Shown one piece after another: positions 8,864 through 18,294 of a DNA stretch of 64,000 nucleotides (positions are counted from its first letter, which is position 1; each line of letters opens with the position of its first letter). Origin of the DNA: Burkholderia sp. WP9. GTDB taxonomy: Bacteria > Pseudomonadota > Gammaproteobacteria > Burkholderiales > Burkholderiaceae. A model generated the notes under the pieces. The model was not told where the DNA came from. It was given only the letters and a program-made list of their open reading frames with translations, and ran no database searches. A program made the position numbers and the translations under genes. The stretch spans positions 496,001 through 560,000 of the forward strand of contig NZ_FNTG01000001.1 in assembly GCF_900104795.1 (NCBI RefSeq), given 5' to 3'.

Positions 8864-10252
8864 TCAGAGCTGTTTCATCAGCACGAGCGACTTGCGCTGC
8901 CAGTTATAGAGTCTGCGGCGGTCTTCCGGCAAATCGTCGACGGTGACCTTGACGAAACCGCGCTTGAGGAACCAGTGCTCGGTACGCGTGGTGAGCACGA
9001 AAATGCGCGTCAGGCCGCGCGCCCGCGCGCGCTGCTCGATGCGCTTCAACAGGCGCTCGCCGTCGCCGGTGCCTTGCGCTTCGGGCGAGACCGTGAGGCA
9101 CGCCATTTCGCCGATGCGCTCTGACGTGTACGGATACAACGCCGCGCAGCCGAACAGCACGCCATCGTGCTCGATCACCGAGAAATGGTCGATGTCGCGC
9201 TCGATCTGATGACGGCCGCGCCGCACCAGCGTGCCGTCCGATTCGAGCGGCTCGATCAGCGCGAGAATGCCGCCGACGTCGTCCGGCGTGGCTTCGCGCA
9301 GGCTTTCCAGATTCTCGTACGAGATCATCGTGCCCACGCCGTCATGCAGGAACAGTTCGAGCAGCAGGCTGCCGTCGAGCGCGTAAGGGATGATGTGCGC
9401 CCGCGCCACGCCGCCGCGACAGGCGCGAATCGAGTGCTTCAGATAGAAGCCGGCGTCGCCGGTGACCTCGCCGCTTTCATGCAGCTTGTAGGCGTCGTCG
9501 AGCGAGAGTTCGCGCACCAGTACGGGGCCGTCTTCGCCGGCTTCCATCAGGCCCGGCGTCTCGGTCAGAAACACGATCTTGTCGGCGCGCAGCGCGATCG
9601 CCGCGGCGGACGCGACGTCTTCCATGGCCAGATTGAAGGCCTCGCCGGTGGGCGAGAAGCCGAGCGGCGAGAGCAGCACCAGCTTGCGGCTCGCGAGCGA
9701 GTGACGGATCGAATCGGCGTCGATCTTGCGCACCACACCGGTGTGGGCGAAATCGACACCGTCCAGAATGCCGACCGGCCGCGCCGTCACGAAGTTGCCC
9801 GACACCACGCTGATGTGCGCGTGCGCCATGGGCGTATTCGGCAGACCCTGGCTGATCGCGGCCTCGATATCCAGACGCACTTCGCCTGCCGCCTCTTTTG
9901 CGGACTCCAATGCGCGCGCGTCGGTAATGCGCATGCCGTGCGAAAACTCGGACTCCACGCCGTGCAGGCTCATCTGCTCTTCGACCTGCGGCCGCGAGCC
10001 ATGCACCAGTACGATCTGGATGCCCATGGCCTGCAGCAGCGCGATATCGGACACGAGCGCATTCAGGAGCCCCTGATGCACCACCTCGCCGCCGAAACCG
10101 ACAACAAACGTCTTGTTACGGAATGCATGGATGTAAGGGGCGACTGAGCGCATCCAGTCGACGAATTGCGCGTGCTGTGCGAGGTTTTCCGTTGCTCCGG
10201 CGGGGGCCGGAGCGCTCGCGGGCGCGGGGACGAGGTCGGTTTGGGAATTCAT
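8864..10252 (-). CDS. argA: N-acetylglutamate synthase (amino-acid N-acetyltransferase)
   Basis: First step of arginine biosynthesis: acetyl-CoA plus glutamate gives N-acetylglutamate. The N-terminal part (about residues 25-300) is an amino-acid-kinase-like domain ([31 protein letters not shown]), where arginine feedback inhibition acts in this family. The C-terminal GNAT domain (about residues 310-460) shows [17 protein letters not shown] for acetyl-CoA binding and [11 protein letters not shown]. The 462-aa length is near the 443 aa of E. coli ArgA. The frame is open to 10639, but the ATG at 10252 gives the family N-terminus, and the extra residues would run into hrpA. There is almost no leader before hrpA's start, and no good ribosome-binding site. 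Confidence 0.93.
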   Translation of the reverse strand: MNSQTDLVPAPASAPAPAGATENLAQHAQFVDWMRSVAPYIHAFRNKTFVVGFGGEVVHQGLLNALVSDIALLQAMGIQIVLVHGSRPQVEEQMSLHGVESEFSHGMRITDARALESAKEAAGEVRLDIEAAISQGLPNTPMAHAHISVVSGNFVTARPVGILDGVDFAHTGVVRKIDADSIRHSLASRKLVLLSPLGFSPTGEAFNLAMEDVASAAAIALRADKIVFLTETPGLMEAGEDGPVLVRELSLDDAYKLHESGEVTGDAGFYLKHSIRACRGGVARAHIIPYALDGSLLLELFLHDGVGTMISYENLESLREATPDDVGGILALIEPLESDGTLVRRGRHQIERDIDHFSVIEHDGVLFGCAALYPYTSERIGEMACLTVSPEAQGTGDGERLLKRIEQRARARGLTRIFVLTTRTEHWFLKRGFVKVTVDDLPEDRRRLYNWQRKSLVLMKQL

Positions 10253-10275
10253 GCCGGGGATTATAATGCGCCCCC
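10253..10275. promoter_or_regulatory. Compact divergent argA/hrpA promoter with palindromic -10
   Basis: Only 23 bases separate the two start codons. Their centre is the palindrome ATTATAAT (10260-10267), which gives a TATAAT hexamer on each strand. Transcripts from these boxes would start at or within a few bases of each ATG, implying leaderless or nearly leaderless mRNAs. Neither gene has a clear Shine-Dalgarno sequence here. The -35 boxes are poor by eye. The promoter assignment is inference. Confidence 0.5.
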
Positions 10276-13200
10276 ATGTCGAATGTACCCAAAAGTCCCG
10301 CTGCGGCGAACGAGAATCCGGCGCCGGCCGCCGATCAACCGAAGGCCGGCGACGCCGCACGCCGCACAGCACCGGACGCTCAACCGAACGCGCCGCACAC
10401 GGCGCGCGAGCCGCGGCGCGCCGCAGAAAATGCGCAAGCGTCAGCGCAGAGAAATCATCCGCGCCGCGAAGCCCGCAATCATGAAAGTGGCGAGGTGGCA
10501 AAACCCACTGGAAGTGGCGAGCCGCAGCCGCGTGAGGGCAGGGAAGGCCGAAGGTCAGACCACAACCCCGGGCGTGCGCGGCAGCAGAGCGCGTCTGGCG
10601 CGAACCAGCAGAAAAGCGCCGCTCGTGGCGATCAGCCACGTCAAGCGGACTCGCGAGACGGCGGGTCGCGCCGCGAGCAAGCGCCGCCCCGCGCCGCGCG
10701 CGCAGCGCGTGTCGTCGAGCCCAATCCGATTCCGCCGATCACCTATCCGGAAGCGTTGCCCGTATCGGGCCGCCGTGAGGAAATCGCCAAGGCGATCGCA
10801 CAGAATCAGGTCGTGATCGTCTGCGGCGAGACCGGCTCCGGCAAAACCACCCAGCTGCCGAAGATCTGCCTCGAACTCGGCCGCGGGCTCGGTGCGGGCG
10901 GCTCCGGTCTGATCGGCCACACGCAGCCGCGCCGGATCGCCGCTTCGGCGACGGGCCGCCGCATCGCCGAAGAACTCGGCACGCCGTTCGGCGAGGTGGT
11001 CGGCTACAAGGTGCGCTTTACCGACAATCTGTCGCCGGGCGCCTCCGTCAAGCTGATGACCGACGGTATCCTGCTCGCCGAAACGCAGACCGATCCGTTG
11101 CTGAAAGCGTATGACACGCTGATCATCGACGAGGCGCACGAGCGCAGCCTGAACATCGACTTTCTGCTCGGCTATCTGAAGGAAATCCTCGTCAAGCGTC
11201 CCGATCTGAAGCTGATCGTGACCTCGGCGACGATCGACGCGGACCGTTTCGCGCGCCACTTCGGCAGCGAAGAGAAGCCCGCGCCGGTGATCGAGGTGAG
11301 CGGGCGGCTTTATCCGGTCGAGGTGCGCTACCGCCCCGTCGCGGAAGACAGCCCCGCCGTGAAAGCCGCGGAAGGCAGCGCGCCGTCTTCCGCCTCGCGA
11401 GGCGAGCGGCCGAAAACCCAGCGCGAAACCGATCGCGATCTGATGGAAGCCATCGTCGACGCCGTCGACGAACTCTGCCGCGAAGGTCCGGGCGACGTGC
11501 TCGTGTTCCTGCCCGGCGAGCGCGAAATTCGCGACGCCGCCGAGGCGCTGCGCAAGCACCATCCGCCGCATACAGAAATTCTGCCGCTGTTCGCCCGTCT
11601 TTCCGCGGCCGAACAGGAGCGCGTGTTCCGCACGTCGAACGCGCGGCGTATCGTGCTGGCCACCAACGTCGCCGAAACCTCGCTGACGGTGCCGGGCATT
11701 CGCTACGTGGTCGACACCGGGCTCGCGCGGGTGAAGCGCTACTCGTATCGCAACAAGGTCGAGCAGTTGCAGGTCGAGTCGATCTCGCAGGCCGCCGCCA
11801 ATCAGCGGGCCGGGCGTTGCGGCCGGGTCGCCGACGGCATCTGCATTCGCCTGTACGAAGAAAGCGACTACCAGGGCCGCGTGCGTTTCACGGATCCGGA
11901 AATTCTGCGCTCGTCTCTGGCCTCGGTGATTCTGCGGATGAAGTCGCTGCATCTGACGGCGATCGAGACGTTCCCGTTCATCGAACCGCCGCCGGGCCGT
12001 GCCATCGCCGACGGTTATCAGCTGCTCAACGAACTCGGCGCCGTCGACGACGACAACCAGCTCACGCCGCTCGGCCGCGAACTCGCGCGCTTGCCGCTCG
12101 ACCCGCGCGTCGGCCGGATGATTCTGGCCGCCCGCGACCAGCAGGCGCTGAAGGAAGTGTTGATCATCGCCAGCGCCTTGTCCGTGCAGGATCCGCGCGA
12201 CCGGCCGATCGAAGCGCAGGAGCAGGCCGATCAGGCGCATCGCCGGTTCGCCGACGAGCGTTCGGAATTCCTGCAATGGCTGAAAATCTGGAACTGGTTC
12301 GAAGAAGCGATCGCGCACAAGAAGTCGAACAAACAGTTGCACGAGGAGTGCCGCAAGAACTTCCTGTCGCAGCTGCGTCTTCGCGAGTGGCGCGATGTGC
12401 ACTCGCAACTGCTCACAGTGGTGCGTGAGCACGGCTGGCGCTTGAACGAAGCGGAAGCGACCTTCGAGCAGATCCATCTCGCGCTGCTGACCGGTTTGCT
12501 CGGCAACATCGGCCTGAAAGCCGACGACGAACCGTATTACCTCGGCGCGCGCAGCATCAAGTTTTATCTGTGGCCGGGCTCGGCGCTGGTGAAGAAAGCC
12601 GGCAAGTGGGTGATGGCCGCCGAACTGGTCGAGACGAGCCGGCTGTACGCGCGTTGCATCGCGAAGATCGAGCCGGAGTGGATCGAGAAGATCGGCTCGC
12701 ATCTGTTGAAGAAGTCGCTTTCCGAGCCGCATTGGGAAAAGCGCGCGGCGCAGGTCTCGGCATTCGAGCGCGCGGTGCTGTATGGCCTGCCGATCTATCA
12801 CCGGCGGCGCGTGAGCTTCGGCAAACAGGATCCGGCACGCGCCCGCGAACTATTCATTCGCGGCGCGCTGGTGGAAGGCGAGTTCGATACAAAGCTCGCG
12901 TTCTTCGCGCACAACCGCAAGCTGCTCGCCGATATCGAGCAGCTCGAACACAAGTCGCGCCGTCAGGACGTGCTGGTCGACGACGAGCTGATTTTTGCCT
13001 ACTACGATCAGGCGCTGCCGAAGGGCATCTACACCGGCGCGTCGTTCGAGCGCTGGTATCGCGACGAGGTGAAAAAGAGCGGTCAGCCGGAAGACAAGTT
13101 GCGCCTGCTGTACCTGTCTCGCGACGATCTGATGCGGCACGAAGCCGCCGGCGTGACCACCGACCTGTTCCCGAAACGGATGACGATGGCGGGCGTCGAG

Positions 13201-14670
13201 ATGGCGCTCACCTATCACTTCGAACCGGGTTCGCCGCGCGACGGCGTCACGCTCGCCGTGCCGCTGTATGCGCTGAACCAGGTCGACGCGCGCCGCTGCG
13301 AATGGCTCGTGCCCGGCATGCTGAAGGAGAAGGCGCAGCTGCTGCTGAAATCCCTGCCGCAGAAACTGCGCCGTCATTGCGTGCCGCTGCCTGAGTTCGC
13401 GGCGGGCTTCGTCGAACGGCATAGTGGTCCGCGCTTCGGCGCGGGCGGCTTGCTCGAGTCCCTGATCGCCGATATTCGCGAGCAGACCCAGGTCGCGATG
13501 AAGCAATCGGACTTCAAGCTGGAGACCTTGCCGCCGCATCTGTTCATGAACTTCAAGGTCGTCGACGAGCATGGGCGTCAGCTCTCGATGGGCCGCAATC
13601 TGTCGCAACTGCGCGCCGAACTCGGCGGCCAGGCGCAGCAGCATTTCCAGAAGATCGCTTCGAGCGCGGCGGGCGCGGCGTTGGCGGACGCGGGCGGCGG
13701 CAGTGTCGCGACGCCGTCGCAAGCGTCTGGCCTGGCAAACGCCGCGGCGCAGCGCGGCAAGGGCGCTCCGGCGTCGGGTCCGCAGACCGCGCCGCAAGAC
13801 GGTGCGCAGGGCACGGCGCTGTATGAAAAGCTGACGACCTGGAACTTCGGCAAGCTCCCCGAGCTGCTTGAAATCCGTCGCGGCGGCCAGACGCTATTCG
13901 GCTATCCGGCGCTGGTGGATCGCGCCACGCATTGCGACGTGGAAGTGTTCGATTCACCCGACGAAGCCGCGCGGATCCATCGCGCGGGATTGCGCCGGTT
14001 GTTCGCGTTGCAGTTGAAGGAACCGATCAAGTATCTGGAAAAGAATCTGCCGGGCTTGCGCGAAATGGCGATGCAGTTCATGCCGCGCGGCACCCAGGAA
14101 GAGTTGCGCGATCAGTTGATCGACACCGCGCTCGACCGTGCCTGCCTGCAAGACCCGTTGCCCGACGACGACGTCACTTTCCACACGCGCCGTGACGAGG
14201 GCCGCAGCCGCCTGACATTGCTGGCTCAGGAAATTGCCCGGCTGGTCGGACAGATTCTCGGCGAATACGCGACGGTGACCAAGAAGCTGGTGCAGGCGAA
14301 GTCGTTCACGGCGGCGCATGCGGACCTGCACAATCAGCTCGACGGACTGATCGGCAAGCGCTTCGTGGTCGATACGCCGTACACGCAACTGGCGCATTTC
14401 CCGCGCTACCTGAAAGGGATTGCGCTGCGCATCGACAAGCTGAAAGCGGACCCCGCGCGCGACGCCCGTCAGTTCGCCGAGTTCCAGCCGCTGTTGCAGA
14501 ACTATCAGCGCGCGGTGGCGCAGCGTGGCGGCGTGCTGGATCCGCGTCTGTCGGAATTCCGCTGGCTGTTGGAGGAGTTGCGCATCTCCCTGTTTGCTCA
14601 GGAATTGCGCACGCCGATGCCGGTGTCGGTGAAGCGCCTTCATAAGGTGTGGGAGTCGATGCAGCGCTGA
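10276..14670 (+). CDS. hrpA: ATP-dependent RNA helicase HrpA (DEAH box)
   Basis: Large DEAH-box helicase that unwinds RNA and, in E. coli, acts in mRNA processing and the rescue of stalled ribosomes. The first ~145 residues are a low-complexity, charged and probably disordered extension. The helicase core follows: Walker A GETGSGKTTQ, motif Ib region TDGILLAET, DEAHERS, the SAT motif, ETSLTVPGIRYVVDTG and QRAGRCGR. The HA2/OB region and the HrpA-specific C-terminal domain complete the protein. A second Ala/Gly-rich linker lies at about residues 1132-1180. The 1464-aa length exceeds the ~1300 of E. coli because of these two insertions. Confidence 0.95.
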   Translation: MSNVPKSPAAANENPAPAADQPKAGDAARRTAPDAQPNAPHTAREPRRAAENAQASAQRNHPRREARNHESGEVAKPTGSGEPQPREGREGRRSDHNPGRARQQSASGANQQKSAARGDQPRQADSRDGGSRREQAPPRAARAARVVEPNPIPPITYPEALPVSGRREEIAKAIAQNQVVIVCGETGSGKTTQLPKICLELGRGLGAGGSGLIGHTQPRRIAASATGRRIAEELGTPFGEVVGYKVRFTDNLSPGASVKLMTDGILLAETQTDPLLKAYDTLIIDEAHERSLNIDFLLGYLKEILVKRPDLKLIVTSATIDADRFARHFGSEEKPAPVIEVSGRLYPVEVRYRPVAEDSPAVKAAEGSAPSSASRGERPKTQRETDRDLMEAIVDAVDELCREGPGDVLVFLPGEREIRDAAEALRKHHPPHTEILPLFARLSAAEQERVFRTSNARRIVLATNVAETSLTVPGIRYVVDTGLARVKRYSYRNKVEQLQVESISQAAANQRAGRCGRVADGICIRLYEESDYQGRVRFTDPEILRSSLASVILRMKSLHLTAIETFPFIEPPPGRAIADGYQLLNELGAVDDDNQLTPLGRELARLPLDPRVGRMILAARDQQALKEVLIIASALSVQDPRDRPIEAQEQADQAHRRFADERSEFLQWLKIWNWFEEAIAHKKSNKQLHEECRKNFLSQLRLREWRDVHSQLLTVVREHGWRLNEAEATFEQIHLALLTGLLGNIGLKADDEPYYLGARSIKFYLWPGSALVKKAGKWVMAAELVETSRLYARCIAKIEPEWIEKIGSHLLKKSLSEPHWEKRAAQVSAFERAVLYGLPIYHRRRVSFGKQDPARARELFIRGALVEGEFDTKLAFFAHNRKLLADIEQLEHKSRRQDVLVDDELIFAYYDQALPKGIYTGASFERWYRDEVKKSGQPEDKLRLLYLSRDDLMRHEAAGVTTDLFPKRMTMAGVEMALTYHFEPGSPRDGVTLAVPLYALNQVDARRCEWLVPGMLKEKAQLLLKSLPQKLRRHCVPLPEFAAGFVERHSGPRFGAGGLLESLIADIREQTQVAMKQSDFKLETLPPHLFMNFKVVDEHGRQLSMGRNLSQLRAELGGQAQQHFQKIASSAAGAALADAGGGSVATPSQASGLANAAAQRGKGAPASGPQTAPQDGAQGTALYEKLTTWNFGKLPELLEIRRGGQTLFGYPALVDRATHCDVEVFDSPDEAARIHRAGLRRLFALQLKEPIKYLEKNLPGLREMAMQFMPRGTQEELRDQLIDTALDRACLQDPLPDDDVTFHTRRDEGRSRLTLLAQEIARLVGQILGEYATVTKKLVQAKSFTAAHADLHNQLDGLIGKRFVVDTPYTQLAHFPRYLKGIALRIDKLKADPARDARQFAEFQPLLQNYQRAVAQRGGVLDPRLSEFRWLLEELRISLFAQELRTPMPVSVKRLHKVWESMQR

Positions 14671-14824
14671 TCGCCGCGACTAGCGGGGCGGGGCGCCATG
14701 CCTGCTCCGCCTCGCGGACGTCTCGCGGGCGGCTGAGGTGGCGGCTCACGTGGCGCCGGCACGCGGTCGCGGCACGGATAAAAAGGCGCGCGACGCCATG
14801 CCTTTTGAGAATGACGTCACGCGC

Positions 14825-14856
14825 AAAAGGCGCGGGCCTTTGTTCGGACCCGCGCC
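14825..14856 (-). terminator. Terminator of the autotransporter gene
   Basis: An 8-bp GC stem (GGCGCGGG at 14829-14836 with CCCGCGCC at 14849-14856) is followed by TTTT on the minus strand. It lies about 75 bases past the adhesin stop codon. Confidence 0.7.
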
Positions 14857-14930
14857 TGAGACACCCGCTAGATCGATCCCCGGCCCATGGCCGCCATGAG
14901 CTTTGACCGGACTCGTCCTGCCGGTTTGGC

Positions 14931-17702
14931 CTACCAGTGCATGCCGGCGCCGATCGACGCGCCGAACTGGCCGCGCGAATCCGTGGTGCCTTGCAGCTTG
15001 TATACCCACTTGCCCGTTTCCGAGAGCTGCGATACGCCAATGGCGAACGCCGACTGGCCGGCATAGGTGCCGCCGGCCATGGCGACCATGCCGTGACCCG
15101 GTAGCACAGCCTGCGGCAAGCCGGCCATGGCCATGGCGGATGCCGTGCCGCCGTAGGCGTCGCGGCGCGCCGAGCGGATCTGGTCGTCGGTATAGCTGTT
15201 CGCCTGGCTGACCGCGCCACTGGTGCTTTGCTGCAACTGGCTGACGTTGACGGCGTCGGTCGCTTGCACGCCGGCTGCGACCTGGGTGATCTGACGCTCT
15301 TGCCCCGCCGCGCCGACCGACACCGTGTTCGCCCGATCGGCGACCGAGCCCTGGCCTAGCGCGACGGAGTTGTCGGCGCCGGCATTCGCCGCCGCGCCGA
15401 GCGCGGTGGCGTTGTTGCCGTTGGCAACCGAGCTTGCGCCGATGGCGATGGCGTTGGAGCCGGTGGCCTGAGCGCTCGCACCCATGGCGATGGCGTTGGA
15501 GCCGGTGGCCTGCGCGCTCGCACCCATGGCGACGGCGTGCGCGCCGGATGACACGGCGGCTTCGGTATCGCGATTGCCTTGCGCGCTGAAGAACGGATCG
15601 GCGGCTTCGACCACGGCGTTGTTGACGGCGCCCGAGATGGCCGCGTTCAGCTGATCCACGTTGACCGCGTCGGTCCCGGCGACGCCCGCCGCGAGGTTGT
15701 GAATCATGGTGCCGCCGCTCGCCGCGTTCAGACCTGCCGCGAAGCTGGTGGGCACGGTGCCGCCGCCCGAGTTGTCGCCGCCGAGGGTGACGCTGTTGCG
15801 GTTCACGCTGCCGTCGGGGTTCTTGTCGTACATCACCGCGCCGTCGAGCTTCGCGGCGGTGGCCGCGCCTTGGGCGCTCACGGCTTTCAATTGCGCGACA
15901 TTGACGGCGTCGGTGTCGGCGGCACCCGCCGCGACGTTCGTAATCTGGCGCTCCTGGCCGGCGGCGCCCACGGAGACGGTGCGCGCCCGGTCGGCTATCG
16001 AGCCCTGGCCGACTGCGACGGAGTTGGCGGCTACCGCGCTGGATTGATAGCCGAGCGCGGTGGAATTCGCGGCTGAGGCGGTGGCTTGATAGCCAAGTGC
16101 GGTGGAGTTGGTGGCTGAGGCGGTGGCTTGATAACCGAGCGCGGTGGAATTGACTGCTGAGGCCGTGGCTTGATACCCAAGCGCGCTGGAGTTGGCCGCC
16201 ATTGCGCTCGCCTGATTGCCAATAGAAGTGGAACCGTCCGCCTGAGCGGTGGCGAAGCCGCCGATTGCCGTGCTGAAATCGCCGTTTGCCTGCGAACCGG
16301 TGCCGACGGCAACACTCGCTTGTCCCGCGGCGAGCCCCGCACTGCCGATGGCGACTGCGTTGGCGCCGGTGGCCGATGCGTCGTCGGTTCCGTCGTTCAG
16401 GCCGTTTGCCTTGAAATAGCGTGACGCGTTTGCGCTAACGGCTTGCAGTTGGCTCAGGTTGACGGCGTCGGTCGCCTGGGTGCCGGCTGCGACGTTCGTG
16501 ACCTGCCGTTCGTTGCCTGCGGAGCCGACTGAGACGGTATTGGCGCGGTCGGCCAGCGAACCCTGGCCCAAGGCGACCGAACCGTCCGCCGACGCATGCG
16601 CGTCACGGCCGAGCGCAATCGAGTCGGCGTTGTTGGCAACGGCGGCGTAACCAATCGCGATGCTGCCGGCCGACGCTGCGGATGCGTAGGAGCCGAGCGC
16701 GGCCGCGCCTGTTCCCGCGGCTGCGGAATTGGCGCCGAGTGCTGCCGCGCCTGCTCCTGAGGCAGAGGAACTGGCGCCGAGCGCGGCCGAGCCTGCTCCT
16801 GAGGCAGAGGAATTAACCCCGAGCGCAGCTGAGCCTGGTCCTGAGGCAGAGGAATTGGCGCCGAGCGCGGCCGAGCCTGCTCCTGAGGCAGAGGCATTAA
16901 CCCCGAGCGCAGCTGAGCCGGTTCCCGAGGCACTCGAACTGGCGCCGAGCGCCGTGGCGTTCTCGCCGGTCGCTTGCGCGAACGCGCCCAATGCCATCGC
17001 CCCCACGCCGTTCGCGAAGGCCTGATTGCCGATCGCCGTGCTGTAGTCAGCCGCCGCCAGCGCCAGATTGCCGCCCGCGAAGGCACTCGTGCCGAGCGCG
17101 GTCGACAGGTAGCCGATCGCGACAGAACTCGTACCGATCGCCCTCGCTTGCGCGCCTGTCGCGACGGAACTGTCGCCCTCGGCGTCGGCCTGAAGGCCTA
17201 TCGCGCTCGATTTGTCGCCCAGCGCACTCGCTTGCACGCCTGTCGCAATCGAGCCGAAGCCCAGCGCGTTCGACTGCACGCCCGTTGCAATCGAGAAGGT
17301 GGCTGCCGCCGTGGCCTGAAAGCCCATTGCAATCGAGCTTTCGTTCAGCGCTTGCGAGCCCGCGCCGAGTGCTACCGAATGGCTGCCGCCCGCGTTCGCC
17401 TGCATGCCGTAGGCAATGGAATAGGGGCCCACCGACTGTGCCGCGATACCCGCTGCAATCGAGCCTGCACCGATGGCCATCGCATTCGTGTCCGTAGCGG
17501 GATTGAACGGCGCCGCCGCGAAATAGATGGTGGCGGCATGCGCCGCCGGCGCGCCCGCTGCCAATACCGTCAGCAGCAGTACTGCCTGGGCAATCGCTTT
17601 CTTCCGGGACGTTACTCGCTTTGTCTTGGATCTTGCCGGCGCCGGTGCCGCCAGCGACGTTTGCGTCGCGTCACACCAGGTCAATGGGTTATTGCAATTC
17701 AT
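14931..17702 (-). CDS. Trimeric autotransporter adhesin (YadA/Hia type)
   Basis: Surface adhesin expected to form a trimeric stalk on the outer membrane. From the ATG at 17702 it starts with an extended signal peptide (charged KTKRVTSRKKAIAQA, then a hydrophobic core ending AAHA). Many YadA-head repeats of the SxAxGxxAxA type follow. At least three neck/stalk modules (VSVGxAGxERQxTxVAAG...DAVNxSQLQ) are present. A C-terminal YadA membrane anchor of about 90 residues ends FGASIGAGMHW. Codons upstream to 17867 are open but add an unlikely N-terminus. The final aromatic residue fits BAM-dependent insertion. It is probably involved in attachment or biofilm; the host ligand is unknown. Confidence 0.92.
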   Translation of the reverse strand: MNCNNPLTWCDATQTSLAAPAPARSKTKRVTSRKKAIAQAVLLLTVLAAGAPAAHAATIYFAAAPFNPATDTNAMAIGAGSIAAGIAAQSVGPYSIAYGMQANAGGSHSVALGAGSQALNESSIAMGFQATAAATFSIATGVQSNALGFGSIATGVQASALGDKSSAIGLQADAEGDSSVATGAQARAIGTSSVAIGYLSTALGTSAFAGGNLALAAADYSTAIGNQAFANGVGAMALGAFAQATGENATALGASSSASGTGSAALGVNASASGAGSAALGANSSASGPGSAALGVNSSASGAGSAALGASSSASGAGAAALGANSAAAGTGAAALGSYASAASAGSIAIGYAAVANNADSIALGRDAHASADGSVALGQGSLADRANTVSVGSAGNERQVTNVAAGTQATDAVNLSQLQAVSANASRYFKANGLNDGTDDASATGANAVAIGSAGLAAGQASVAVGTGSQANGDFSTAIGGFATAQADGSTSIGNQASAMAANSSALGYQATASAVNSTALGYQATASATNSTALGYQATASAANSTALGYQSSAVAANSVAVGQGSIADRARTVSVGAAGQERQITNVAAGAADTDAVNVAQLKAVSAQGAATAAKLDGAVMYDKNPDGSVNRNSVTLGGDNSGGGTVPTSFAAGLNAASGGTMIHNLAAGVAGTDAVNVDQLNAAISGAVNNAVVEAADPFFSAQGNRDTEAAVSSGAHAVAMGASAQATGSNAIAMGASAQATGSNAIAIGASSVANGNNATALGAAANAGADNSVALGQGSVADRANTVSVGAAGQERQITQVAAGVQATDAVNVSQLQQSTSGAVSQANSYTDDQIRSARRDAYGGTASAMAMAGLPQAVLPGHGMVAMAGGTYAGQSAFAIGVSQLSETGKWVYKLQGTTDSRGQFGASIGAGMHW
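15430..15545. repeat. 42-bp tandem repeat in the adhesin head
   Basis: Two near-identical 42-base units encode the 14-residue repeat ATGSNAIAMGASAQ, with a diverged third unit beside them. They are internal to the adhesin gene. Confidence 0.7.
16030..16205. repeat. 42-bp tandem repeat array in the adhesin
   Basis: About four consecutive 42-base units encode the 14-residue unit NSTALGYQATASA plus one variable residue. Near-identity at DNA level makes slippage or recombination plausible. Confidence 0.8.
16690..16950. repeat. Second 42-bp tandem repeat array in the adhesin
   Basis: Six or so 42-base units encode the pattern SAALGxxSSASGxG. Neighbouring copies differ at only a few bases (for example around 16740-16930). 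Confidence 0.8.
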
Positions 17703-18294
17703 TGTTTTAGAAACTCCGCGGTATTGCGTAAGTGGACGGCGCATCAACGCGGGGGAGCCAATTAAGGATTCATCGCCCTGATAAATTGCACAAAAAATAA
17801 AGGCCCGCAGGTTTCGGTTTTCCTGGCAATGCCTTGAGTTTTTGCGCGCACGAAACGCCCGCGACATGCCTGCGCGTCCACCGGGCTGATTGCGTGGGCG
17901 ATGAGGCTGCGGGATTGTCTAATCCGGCGGTGCGGCGAGAATTCAGTTAAATCCGAAGGCAGCGAGGAAAAATCCTTTTGTGTGTTTAACGCTCGATTCG
18001 CTGGTGTGGGAAAATAAATTAAACAAGGAATGGTCGCATTCGATCTGATAATTATTTTTATAATCTGAGTGTGTTCTTGTATTTATACGTCTTTCGTGAG
18101 ATTCGAAATCTCAAGCGCGCTGCTCATTGACGATCGTTTCAGAATGACTTGAGCGCCCATCGCGATGGCGCCCGGCGAGCGGCGGTAGGCGGCATCGCGT
18201 CCCCGATTTCTCTTGTGCGCGGATAGCGACCTACGTCAACCGCTGGCCCTGGCAAACGTTCTACAATGATGGCTGTTCTCCGAAGTGAGTTTTC
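17703..18294. other. AT-rich divergent gap between adhesin and beta-propeller gene
   Basis: Nearly 600 bases with no convincing gene. The stretch 17985-18100 is markedly AT-rich for this genome and includes a TATAAT at 18059-18064 on the plus strand. A 15-base inverted repeat, GAGATTCGAAATCTC, lies at 18098-18112. It presumably carries the adhesin promoter and possible regulator-binding sites. Low GC next to a surface adhesin could indicate silencing by H-NS-like proteins, which is inference. Confidence 0.45.

Noticed and set aside
9167..10147. Plus-strand frame of 326 codons opposite argA
   Set aside because: An antisense shadow of a clear N-acetylglutamate synthase gene.
10555..12801. Long minus-strand open frame opposite hrpA
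   Set aside because: An antisense shadow in GC-rich DNA; no start signal and no domain resemblance.
15430..16950. CRISPR-like array of evenly spaced repeats
   Set aside because: The 42-base units are contiguous, in frame and encode adhesin head repeats; there are no spacers and no cas genes.
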